Below are positions 8,297 through 15,446 of a stretch of 64,000 nt of DNA, in pieces. Location of the stretch: the NCBI RefSeq assembly GCF_006716905.1, contig NZ_VFPV01000002.1:682001-746000 (forward strand). Reading direction: 5' to 3'. Both the position numbers and the translations under genes were made by a program. The notes below the pieces were generated by a model. The model did no database searches. It was not told where the DNA came from and was given only the letters and a program-made list of their open reading frames with translations. The number at the start of each line of letters is the position of its first letter. Positions within the stretch are counted from its first letter, which is position 1. This DNA is from Acidovorax temperans. Lineage in GTDB: Bacteria; Pseudomonadota; Gammaproteobacteria; Burkholderiales; Burkholderiaceae_C.

Positions 8297-9184
8297 TTAC
8301 ACCTGCGGCTTTTCAAGCAACCGCAGCAGCAGCGGGTGCATGACCTTGCGGGCGCTGTAGATCAGGTGAAAGTGCTCCTCGATCTCGGGAGTGGTGCCCA
8401 CATGCTCCAGCCCGTGCGTCACCCGCAGGTGCTCGCCCAGAAACACGGGCGCGGGCATCACGCCCATGCCTGTGGCTGCAAAGGTGCTCAGCAAGGCGCT
8501 GTCCTCGAACTCGCCTGCAATGCGGGGGCGAATGCGCTCCCGTTCAAACCAGTGGTCAATCCGTGCACGCATGGCTGCGTGGTCGGTGGGCAGCAGCACA
8601 GGCACCACTGCCAGGCTTTTGGGGAAGGCCTGCCGCGCCGCGTCTGCCCACAAGGGGGGCGCATACCAGGCCACGGCGCTGGTGCTGAGCAACTGGCTGG
8701 TGGTTTTGAGGGCGGGGTTGGGCGGCGCCGGGCGGTCTGCCAGCACGGCGTCGAGCTTGTGCATGGCCAGCTCACCCAGCAGGGGCTGGAACTCGCCCTC
8801 ATGGCATAGCAGCCGCAGGTGGGGCTCGTCCAGCACGGTGGTCAGCAGCCGGTGCACTGCCAGTTTCGCAATGCCGTCAGAGATGCCTAGGTTCAGCCGC
8901 AACGTGGGCCCGGCGGCGGCTTCGCGCACCCGGTGCGGCAATTGCTCGCCCAGCGCGAAGATCTGATCGGCCTCGTGCATGGCCGCCACGCCGGCATCGG
9001 TCAGCACCAAGTTGCGTCCTTCGCTGCGCAGCAGGCTCACGCCGAGGGCTTTTTCCAGTTCGCGCACCTGGGCGCTGATGGTTTGTACCGCCATGTCCAG
9101 CCGCTCTGCCGCACGGGCAATTCCGCCCTCTTTGGCCACCACCCAGAAGTAATACAGGTGGCGGTAATTGAAGCTTTGGCTCAT
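8297..9184 (-). CDS. nhaR: LysR-family transcriptional regulator, NhaR type
   Basis: A 295-residue LysR-type regulator. The N-terminal winged helix-turn-helix (residues 1-60, F-N-Y-R-H-L-Y-Y-F-W-V-V-A-K-E-G-G) is the NhaR subtype rather than the general LysR start, and the C-terminal 200 residues form the effector domain. NhaR proteins respond to sodium and alkaline conditions in enterobacteria; here the neighbour is a divergent TerC/Alx-type gene, itself often alkali- or metal-linked, so regulation of that gene is a plausible inference. I chose the ATG at 9184, which has GGAG 7 bases upstream, over one at 9208. Confidence 0.85.
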   Translation of the reverse strand: MSQSFNYRHLYYFWVVAKEGGIARAAERLDMAVQTISAQVRELEKALGVSLLRSEGRNLVLTDAGVAAMHEADQIFALGEQLPHRVREAAAGPTLRLNLGISDGIAKLAVHRLLTTVLDEPHLRLLCHEGEFQPLLGELAMHKLDAVLADRPAPPNPALKTTSQLLSTSAVAWYAPPLWADAARQAFPKSLAVVPVLLPTDHAAMRARIDHWFERERIRPRIAGEFEDSALLSTFAATGMGVMPAPVFLGEHLRVTHGLEHVGTTPEIEEHFHLIYSARKVMHPLLLRLLEKPQV

Positions 9185-9354
9185 GGCACACTCCGTGGGT
9201 TCGTGCAAAGCAGGGGGTCTGGTTCCATTTGGTTCGTAAAAACCGAACTAATAGTACCAAGATGACAGGTTTTTAGGAATGCCGAGTGTCCCTACAGTCC
9301 GGTGCTCCATCGCGCTGGCTGCGCGATGTGCCGAAACACCTTTGGAGAAGAAAC

Positions 9355-10338
9355 ATGGAAACAATAGGAACGTGGTGGATGTGGGCGGGATTCGCCGTGT
9401 TTGTGGTGGTGGCCATTGCCATCGACCTGCTGGTCATGGAGCGCCAGGGGGCGCACAAGGTGACCATGGGCGAGGCGCTGCGCTGGAGCATTCTGTGGTT
9501 CTCGCTCGCGTTTGTCTTTGTTGCCATCCTCTGGTGGTATCTCGATGGCACGCAGGGGCGCACCGTCGCCAACACCGTGTCGATGCAGTTCATCACCGGT
9601 TACCTGGTGGAGAAGAGCCTCTCGGTGGACAACATCTTCGTCTTCCTGATGCTGTTCAGCTACTTTGCCGTGCCACCCCAGTACCAGAAGCGCGCCCTCA
9701 TCATCGGCATCATCGGTGCCATCGTGCTGCGCACGCTGCTCATCCTGGTGGGGGCATGGCTGCTGGCTACGTTCCACTGGCTGCTGTATGTGTTCGGTGC
9801 CTTCCTGGTCATCACGGGCGTGAAGATGTGGTTTGCAGCGGGCCAGGAGCCTGACATCACCACCAATCCGGTGCTCAAGCTGTTGAAGAAGCGCATTCGC
9901 ATCACCAACCACTTTGACGGTGAGAAGCTCAGCACCATGGTCGATGGCGTCAAGCACTACACCCCGCTGTTTGCGGTGCTGGTGCTGATTGGTACCACCG
10001 ACGTGATCTTCGCGGTGGACAGCATTCCTGCCATCTTCGCGATCACCAGCGATCCGTTCATCGTGCTCACGGCCAACATCTTCGCGATCCTGGGTCTGCG
10101 TGCGCTGTACTTCCTGCTGGCAGACCTGGCCAACCGCTTCCACCTGCTGGCGTATGGCCTGGCCCTGGTGCTGGTGTTCATCGGCGCCAAGATGCTGATG
10201 ATCGACTTCTACAAGATCCCGATCGGCTACGCGCTGCTGGTGACTGCTTCTCTGATCGCAGGCTCCATCATCCTGTCGCTGCGCAGCTCGGGCGAAAGCG
10301 CCCACGGCAAGCCTGCTGCTTTGCCCCACAAAGACTGA
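9355..10338 (+). CDS. TerC/Alx-family integral membrane protein
   Basis: A 327-residue membrane protein with about nine hydrophobic segments. Family markers are E-K-S-L-S-V-D-N-I-F-V-F near residue 81 and the repeated acidic motif V-D-S-I-P-A-I-F-A-I near residue 221, which in TerC/Alx proteins lie within membrane segments and are thought to handle Mn2+ or other metal ions. The ATG at 9355 follows GGAG at the right spacing; an upstream in-frame ATG at 9286 adds an unrelated hydrophilic leader. It is divergent from nhaR and precedes two small membrane genes. Confidence 0.9.
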   Translation: METIGTWWMWAGFAVFVVVAIAIDLLVMERQGAHKVTMGEALRWSILWFSLAFVFVAILWWYLDGTQGRTVANTVSMQFITGYLVEKSLSVDNIFVFLMLFSYFAVPPQYQKRALIIGIIGAIVLRTLLILVGAWLLATFHWLLYVFGAFLVITGVKMWFAAGQEPDITTNPVLKLLKKRIRITNHFDGEKLSTMVDGVKHYTPLFAVLVLIGTTDVIFAVDSIPAIFAITSDPFIVLTANIFAILGLRALYFLLADLANRFHLLAYGLALVLVFIGAKMLMIDFYKIPIGYALLVTASLIAGSIILSLRSSGESAHGKPAALPHKD

Positions 10339-10350
10339 AAGGCGCGCACC

Positions 10351-10512
10351 GTGGATTTGCTCGAATCAGTCATGTTGTGCATGTTGGTGGCCCTGCTGAT
10401 CGCTACCGTGACGGCCCGCAGTGCGGGCAGCGAATTGCGTGACGTGGGGCTGCTGGCGGCACTGACCACCGTGTGGGGCGCTGGCACCGCCTCAGCGGTG
10501 CTGATGGGTTGA
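10351..10512 (+). CDS. small hydrophobic protein, 53 residues
   Basis: A short open frame starting with GTG fits exactly between the TerC-family gene (12-base gap) and the DUF2062 gene (12-base gap). GAAAGG lies upstream of the GTG. The product has two hydrophobic stretches (V-M-L-C-M-L-V-A-L-L-I-A, and L-L-A-A-L-T-T-V-W-G-A-G) split by a short charged turn S-E-L-R-D, so it could be a two-segment membrane peptide. I recognise no family. An ATG at 10372 is the alternative start. Confidence 0.45.
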   Translation: MDLLESVMLCMLVALLIATVTARSAGSELRDVGLLAALTTVWGAGTASAVLMG

Positions 10513-10524
10513 GGGGCCGGGCGC

Positions 10525-11076
10525 ATGATGCAGACCTTGTGTACCTTGCGTCGCTGGCTTCGGGGGCTGGAGCCCCAGGTGCGTACCCGGCTGGAATGCA
10601 GCGCGCTGGCCCGCTTTCAGCCCTGGCTGGAACGGCGCGCGCTGTTTCGCTTCCAGCGCCAGCCCCTGGCGCGGGGCGTGGCGGCGGGCATGTTCTGTGG
10701 GCTCATCCCGGGGCCATTGCAGATTCCAGGCACCTTGCTGGTGTGTGCCTGGCTGCGCGGCAACATCGTGGCCGGGGGCGTGGCCACGTTCTATACCAAC
10801 CCCCTCACCACCGTGCCGCTGTATGCGCTGGCCTTCTACCTGGGGGCACTGGTCATGCCGGGTGAGCAGACCTTGCCTGCTTGGAGTTCGGTGGCCCCTG
10901 CGGGGGAGTTTTCAGTCCAGGCGCTGGCCACCTGGGTGCAGGCCCTGGGCACGCCGCTGCTGGTGGGCTTGCCCGCCTTGGCAGCCGTGATGGCGGTGCT
11001 GGGCTACGTTGCTGTGCAGCTGATGTGGTTAACCCCCGCCTTGCAGCGCAAGCGCCGCTGGGCGCGCGGGCGGTGA
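10525..11076 (+). CDS. DUF2062 domain-containing membrane protein
   Basis: A 183-residue protein with the DUF2062 pattern: a basic amphipathic start (L-E-R-R-A-L-F-R-F-Q-R-Q-P-L-A-R-G), then A-A-G-M-F-C-G-L-I-P-G-P-L-Q, and F-Y-T-N-P-L-T-T-V-P near residue 90, with three to four membrane segments. The biochemical role of the family is unknown. It probably shares a transcript with the TerC-family gene upstream, and a clear terminator follows. Confidence 0.85.
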   Translation: MMQTLCTLRRWLRGLEPQVRTRLECSALARFQPWLERRALFRFQRQPLARGVAAGMFCGLIPGPLQIPGTLLVCAWLRGNIVAGGVATFYTNPLTTVPLYALAFYLGALVMPGEQTLPAWSSVAPAGEFSVQALATWVQALGTPLLVGLPALAAVMAVLGYVAVQLMWLTPALQRKRRWARGR

Positions 11077-11085
11077 AGTGACCGG

Positions 11086-11110
11086 GGGCTTGTGATCAAG
11101 CCCTCATTTT
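11086..11110. terminator. terminator between the DUF2062 and CoA-binding genes
   Basis: A perfect 7-base stem gggcttg / caagccc closes the loop tgat and is followed by tcattttcatt on the plus strand. It ends the TerC-DUF2062 transcript and lies at the stop codon of the converging CoA-binding gene. Confidence 0.75.
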
Positions 11111-11556
11111 CATTGGGGTGTGCCTGCTGCCAACAGCCCAGCACTGCGCAGGCGCTGGTGCTCCACCAGGGTGCAGCGGTCTTGTACCACCTTCAGCCCC
11201 GCCGCCTGGGCCTTGGCCAGGGCTTCGTCATGACGCACACCAATCTGCAGCCACAAGGCCCTGGCGCCGATGGCAATCGCTTCGTCGGCAATGGGTGGCA
11301 CGGCAGCGCTGTCGCGAAACACATCTACCAGGTCAATGCGGTGGTGCTTTGCGGCCTCGGTCAATGAGGGCCAGCTGCGCTCGCCCAGAACCTCGGTGGC
11401 CGAAGGGTTGATGGGCACGATGCGGTACCCCTGCGCCTGCAGGTACTGCGCCACATGGTGGCTGTCGCGCTCGGGCTTGGGAGAGAGGCCGACGATGGCA
11501 ATCGTCTTGGCGCTTTGCAGGATGGACAGGTAGGGTTGGAGGTCGTCTGTCTGCAT
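11110..11556 (-). CDS. CoA-binding domain protein, YccU type
   Basis: A 148-residue single-domain Rossmann-fold protein of the CoA_binding_2 family. It shows I-A-I-V-G-L-S-P-K-P-E-R-D-S near residue 19, the G-Y-R-I-V-P-I-N-P motif, and V-D-V-F-R-D-S near residue 78, the usual layout of the YccU group. The ligand is predicted CoA or a related nucleotide; the cellular function is not established. The IS5-family element lies 52 bases upstream of its start and may separate it from its former promoter. Confidence 0.85.
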   Translation of the reverse strand: MQTDDLQPYLSILQSAKTIAIVGLSPKPERDSHHVAQYLQAQGYRIVPINPSATEVLGERSWPSLTEAAKHHRIDLVDVFRDSAAVPPIADEAIAIGARALWLQIGVRHDEALAKAQAAGLKVVQDRCTLVEHQRLRSAGLLAAGTPQ

Positions 11557-11611
11557 GGTGGTTGCCTCGGTCAGGCGGGTGTGTGGAGGAAAGATGCCGC
11601 AGTCGCCCTAA

Positions 11612-12932
11612 CAGGCCGTTGAAAAATCCTTCGCCGCCGCCCGTGTGGGCCGCTACGATCTGAAGCCATCCAAGAACGACCCAGACAAGAAAGATGAGAG
11701 GCAACCAAGACTTCCAGGGGGCGATGTTCAGCTACATCAGCCTTGAAGAGCGCGTGCCAGCGGCACACCCGCTGCGCAAGTTGCGCGCCGTGGTCGATGC
11801 GCTGCTGGCGACGATGCACAGCGAGTTCGAAGCGGTGTATGCCCGCCGCGGGCGCCCCTCGGTGCCGCCCGAGATGCTGCTCAAGGCCTTGCTGCTGCAG
11901 ATCCTGTTCTCCATCCGCAGCGAGCGCCAACTGGTCGAGGCGGTCAACTACAACCTGCTGTACCGCTGGTTCGTGGGCCTGAACATCGAAGACAAGGTCT
12001 GGGACCACTCCACCTTCAGCGCCAACCGCGAACGCTTGTTCAACGAAGACCTCGCCCGTGCCTTCTTCGAGCGCGTCAAGCTCAGCGCCCAGTGGGGGCG
12101 GCTTGCCAGCGACGAGCACTTCAGCGTGGACGGCACGCTCATCGAAGCCTGGGCCTCGCACAAGAGCTTCAAGCGCAAAGACGATGACAGCGACACGCCG
12201 CCCGGACGCAATCCCGAGGTGGACTTCAAAGGACAGGAGCGCTGCAACGACACCCACCAAAGCACCACGGACGCTGATGCACGGTTGTTCAAGAAGAGCG
12301 CGGGTGACAAGTCCCGCCTGTGCCACATGGGGCACATCCTCATGGAAAACCGCAACGGGCTGATCGTGGATGTTGAGATCACCCACGCCAGTGGCACCGC
12401 CGAGCGCGAAGCGGCGCTGGCCATGCTGGGGCGCCGGGGCAACAGGAACAAGCGGGCCACGGTCGGGGCCGACAAGGGCTACGACAGCAAGGCCTTCATC
12501 AAGGGCTGCCGCCGGCTTTTGGTCACGCCACACGTGGCGGCCAAGGACAAGCACTCGGCGGTCGACGCCAGAGTCACGCGGCACGAGAGCTACAAGACCA
12601 GCCTGAAGGTGCGCAAGCGCATCGAGGAGGCCTTTGGCTGGATCAAGACCGTGGGTGGTCTGGCCAAGACCAAGCTGATCGGTCAGGCCAAGCTCGCGGG
12701 CCAGGCGCTGCTGTGCTTTGCCACCTACAACCTGGTGCGCATGGGCAGTCTGGGTGGCTGGTGGGACGCGCATCATGCGTGAGCCATGGGATACGTGCGC
12801 CCGAAACGGGCAAAACGGCCTGCAAACAGGCCGAAATGGCCCTCGAATTTGATTCGTGGGCGCGTCTGGGCGACTTGCTTCTTCGAAATCCACGACCTTG
12901 ATGCGTTCGAAGAGCACTTTTTCAACGGCCTG
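11612..12932 (+). mobile_element. IS5-family insertion sequence, complete
   Basis: A 1321-base element bounded by perfect 15-base inverted repeats, caggccgttgaaaaa at 11612-11626 and its complement at 12918-12932. It is flanked by a direct CTAA at 11608-11611 and 12933-12936. A four-base YTAR duplication is what IS5-group elements make, so the copy moved as a unit and has intact ends. It sits between the dsbD stop and the CoA-binding gene start, interrupting no recognisable frame. Bases 12783-12917, between the transposase stop and the right end, hold no gene. Confidence 0.93.
11694..12782 (+). CDS. IS5-family DDE transposase
   Basis: A 362-residue transposase with the N-terminal DUF772-type domain (M-F-S-Y-I-S-L-E-E-R, H-P-L-R-K-L-R) and a DDE catalytic core. 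The probable catalytic residues are Asp in F-S-V-D-G-T-L-I-E-A-W near residue 145, Asp in G-A-D-K-G-Y-D near residue 264, and Glu in R-K-R-I-E-E-A-F-G-W-I-K near residue 310, which satisfies the R-(3)-E-(6)-K spacing of the family. The frame is intact, so the element is probably still active. Confidence 0.95.
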   Translation: MRGNQDFQGAMFSYISLEERVPAAHPLRKLRAVVDALLATMHSEFEAVYARRGRPSVPPEMLLKALLLQILFSIRSERQLVEAVNYNLLYRWFVGLNIEDKVWDHSTFSANRERLFNEDLARAFFERVKLSAQWGRLASDEHFSVDGTLIEAWASHKSFKRKDDDSDTPPGRNPEVDFKGQERCNDTHQSTTDADARLFKKSAGDKSRLCHMGHILMENRNGLIVDVEITHASGTAEREAALAMLGRRGNRNKRATVGADKGYDSKAFIKGCRRLLVTPHVAAKDKHSAVDARVTRHESYKTSLKVRKRIEEAFGWIKTVGGLAKTKLIGQAKLAGQALLCFATYNLVRMGSLGGWWDAHHA

Positions 12933-12962
12933 CTAAGCGTCTTTGAGAACCTGTTCAAGAGC

Positions 12963-15188
12963 CTACAACTGCGCGATGGTGCTGCGCACTTCGTCCACGC
13001 TCAGCACTTCGGTCAGCACCACCGGGGGCTTGCCTGGGCGGTAGAACACATACACCGGCACCCCATTGCGGCCCAGCTGGGCCAGGGCGGCGGTGATGGC
13101 GGGGTCGCGGCGGGTCCAGTCGGCACGCAGCAGGGCGACGTTCTTGGCGTGCAGGTCGGCCAGCACCTCGCTGTTGGCGAGGGTGGTTTTCTTGTTGTAC
13201 TGGCAGGTCACGCACCACGCGGCGGTGAAGTCCACAAACACCGGGCGTCCGCTGGCCACCAAGGCCTCTGCAGCGCCTGGGGCCCAAGGTTGCCAGCCTT
13301 GTGCGGCGGTGGCCGTGGCGTTGGCTGGAACCGTCGCCACCTCTGCCATGCGCGTGACATGGGGGCCAAAGGCCCACAGCAGCAGGGCCATGGCCACCGT
13401 GGCCACGCTGCCCAGCCAGCGCCGTGCGCGGCCTTGCAAGGCCAGCGACCAGGCCAGCAGGCCCAGGCCCACCAGCAAGATCAGCAGGGAGGCCGCGCCA
13501 TCGATGCCGCTTTGCTGCCCCAGCACCCACACCAGCCACACCACGGTGGCAAACATGGGGAAGGCCAGGAAGCGGCGGAAGGTGTCCATCCACGCACCGG
13601 GGCGGGGCAGGGCGCGCGCCACGGCGGGCCACAGGCTGGCGGCCAGGTAGGGCAACGCCAAGCCCAGGCCCAGGGCGGCAAACACCGCCAGCGCCTGCGC
13701 GGCAGGCAGCGTGGCCGTGAGGCCCATGGAGGCGCCCATGAACGGCGCCGTGCAAGGCGATGCCACGGCCACAGCGAGCACGCCGGTCAAGAAGCTGTCG
13801 GCCACCGGGTGGCGCGCCTGCAGGCTGGCCACTGACGACGGCAGCATGTTTCCAAACTCAAACACCCCGGCCAGATTCAGCCCGATGAGGGTGAACAGCC
13901 CGGCCAGCGCAGCCACCACGGCGGGCGACTGCAACTGAAAGCCCCAGCCCACGGCCTCGCCCGCAGCCCGCAGGCCCAGCATGAGCGCACCCAGCGCGAG
14001 GAAAGAAAGCACCACCCCTGCGGTGTAGGCCAGGCCGCTGATGCGGTGGGCGCGCCGGTCTTGTGCGTGGCGGGTAAAGCCCACCACCTTGATGGCCAGC
14101 ACCGGGAACACGCAGGGCATGAGGTTGAGGATGAGCCCTCCCAGCAAGGCGCCCAGCAGTGCGGCGGTGAGCGTGAGGCTGGATGCGCCTGAAGGCGCCG
14201 TAGGGGGCAGCCCGCTGCCCGCCAGGGCCGCATTCGCCTTGAGCGCTGCTTCCAGTGCGGGCGACACGCTGGCCTTGGCGGCCACTGCCGGCCAGGGGCC
14301 CTGCACGGTCAGATCGGCCCGGTACCCGGGGCGGGGCGTGCTGCCTTGCACGCGCTCGGCCAGCACCACGGGCAGGGTGCTGGGGCTGTTGCTGCGTTGC
14401 TCGGCCAGCGGGATGCGGGCGGTCCATACGTCGCCCTCCCATTGCTGGGTGCCGGGCGCAGCGTTGTGCAGCACTTCCGGCGTTTCCGGGAACAGGTCCA
14501 GCGTTTTGCCGCGCAGCGCGGCGGGCAGGCCAGCCACGCGCACCTGCAACGCATCGCCATCGACCTGGGCTTGTTGCTGCGCGCTCGCTTTTGCCAGCGG
14601 CTGGGGTTGCGCCTTCTGGGCCGCATCAAAGGCAGCGCTGTGCAGCGCGGTGGTGCTCTGGATGGGCAGTTGCAGGGTGAAGTTGCCTTCTTCGGGGATG
14701 CATTCCTTGCGGCACACCAGCCATGAGGCCTTGAGCTGCACGGTAACGTCCTTGGCCAATGGGCCGGGGGCAAAGGTCTGGGCCACGGTGACTGGCACGG
14801 GCAGCAGCACGGTGCCTTCGTAGCCGTAGTTGGCCAGGGTGCCAATGGCGATCTTGTGTGGCACGGGCCAGGCGATGTCGCCCGCATCCAGCCCGGCGGG
14901 CAGTTGCCAGGTCAGCTCGGTGGGCAGGCCGGAGTCGCCAGGGTTCTTCCAGTAGGTGTGCCAGTCGGGCTGGTGGGTGATTTGCAAGCCCAGCCACAGC
15001 GGCTGGCCCGGGCCCACGCCCTGCGGCGCGTGGGCGACCAGCTCGGCCTGCACATGGGGGGTGGTGACGGTGCTGTTGCCTTGGCTGGTGGATTTGGAGC
15101 TAAATTGGGCGCTGGCGCCCGTCCATAAAGCGCTGGAAGCTATAAAAAAGAGAGTGACTGCAAGGTGGTGGAACAGGCGTGAAGGCAT
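12963..15188 (-). CDS. dsbD: protein-disulfide reductase, DsbD/ScsB type
   Basis: A 741-residue protein that carries electrons across the inner membrane to periplasmic thiol proteins. It has a signal peptide, then an N-terminal periplasmic domain with the cysteine pair V-C-R-K-E-C-I-P as in ScsB-like proteins. A transmembrane DsbD core follows, with N-L-M-P-C-V-F-P-V and A-S-P-C-T-A-P-F-M, and then a C-terminal thioredoxin-like domain with W-C-V-T-C. The cysteines needed for all three relay steps are present. I chose the ATG at 15188, which gives a proper signal peptide. Much of that signal peptide (F-F-I-A-S-S-A-L-W) is encoded by an AGCGCT-type repeat. The IS5-family element lies 30 bases past the stop. 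Confidence 0.9.
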   Translation of the reverse strand: MPSRLFHHLAVTLFFIASSALWTGASAQFSSKSTSQGNSTVTTPHVQAELVAHAPQGVGPGQPLWLGLQITHQPDWHTYWKNPGDSGLPTELTWQLPAGLDAGDIAWPVPHKIAIGTLANYGYEGTVLLPVPVTVAQTFAPGPLAKDVTVQLKASWLVCRKECIPEEGNFTLQLPIQSTTALHSAAFDAAQKAQPQPLAKASAQQQAQVDGDALQVRVAGLPAALRGKTLDLFPETPEVLHNAAPGTQQWEGDVWTARIPLAEQRSNSPSTLPVVLAERVQGSTPRPGYRADLTVQGPWPAVAAKASVSPALEAALKANAALAGSGLPPTAPSGASSLTLTAALLGALLGGLILNLMPCVFPVLAIKVVGFTRHAQDRRAHRISGLAYTAGVVLSFLALGALMLGLRAAGEAVGWGFQLQSPAVVAALAGLFTLIGLNLAGVFEFGNMLPSSVASLQARHPVADSFLTGVLAVAVASPCTAPFMGASMGLTATLPAAQALAVFAALGLGLALPYLAASLWPAVARALPRPGAWMDTFRRFLAFPMFATVVWLVWVLGQQSGIDGAASLLILLVGLGLLAWSLALQGRARRWLGSVATVAMALLLWAFGPHVTRMAEVATVPANATATAAQGWQPWAPGAAEALVASGRPVFVDFTAAWCVTCQYNKKTTLANSEVLADLHAKNVALLRADWTRRDPAITAALAQLGRNGVPVYVFYRPGKPPVVLTEVLSVDEVRSTIAQL
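15105..15155. repeat. AGCGCT-type repeat copy 3, in the dsbD signal-peptide region
   Basis: On the minus strand the bases read tatagcttccagcgctttat, nearly the same as the left arm of the intergenic copy at 51471. The frame is kept and encodes the hydrophobic core and cleavage region of the DsbD signal peptide. Confidence 0.55.
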
Positions 15189-15320
15189 GGTGCAGTGTGG
15201 GAGCGGGGGGAACGGGTTTAGTTCCGGCCCCGCCATGGTTTCGATTCTCAATGCGCCATTGTGCTTTGAGCCGGCGCACCCTTTGAAACTGGCGCGGCAC
15301 AGTACCGGTGCCCCCGCCCA

Positions 15321-15441
15321 AGGGCCTACGCCGGCCGCGCTGCCCCGCCGCGAAGGCGGCGTATCCAGCTCATGCGCTGGGGGCGTCCCCCTCCCGCGTA
15401 GCGAGAGAGGGGGAAGGCGCCGCAGGCGACTCAGGGGGTGT
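15321..15441. repeat. GC-rich dispersed repeat, copy 1
   Basis: A block of about 120 bases shares ggccgc..gccccgccgc, the ccctcccg..tagcg..gagagggggaaggcg hairpin, and gcgactcagggggtgt with the block at 46313-46418. Both copies end a few bases from the stop of a minus-strand gene, DUF748 here and flgE there. The hairpin arms are cccctc / gagggg. The gap 15189-15446 holds nothing else that I recognise. Confidence 0.7.
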
Positions 15442-15446
15442 GTTGC

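Noticed and set aside
9209-9354. A manganese (yybP-ykoY type) riboswitch before the TerC-family gene.
   Set aside because: TerC/Alx genes often have one, but the conserved motifs of that riboswitch are not visible in the 146-base leader.
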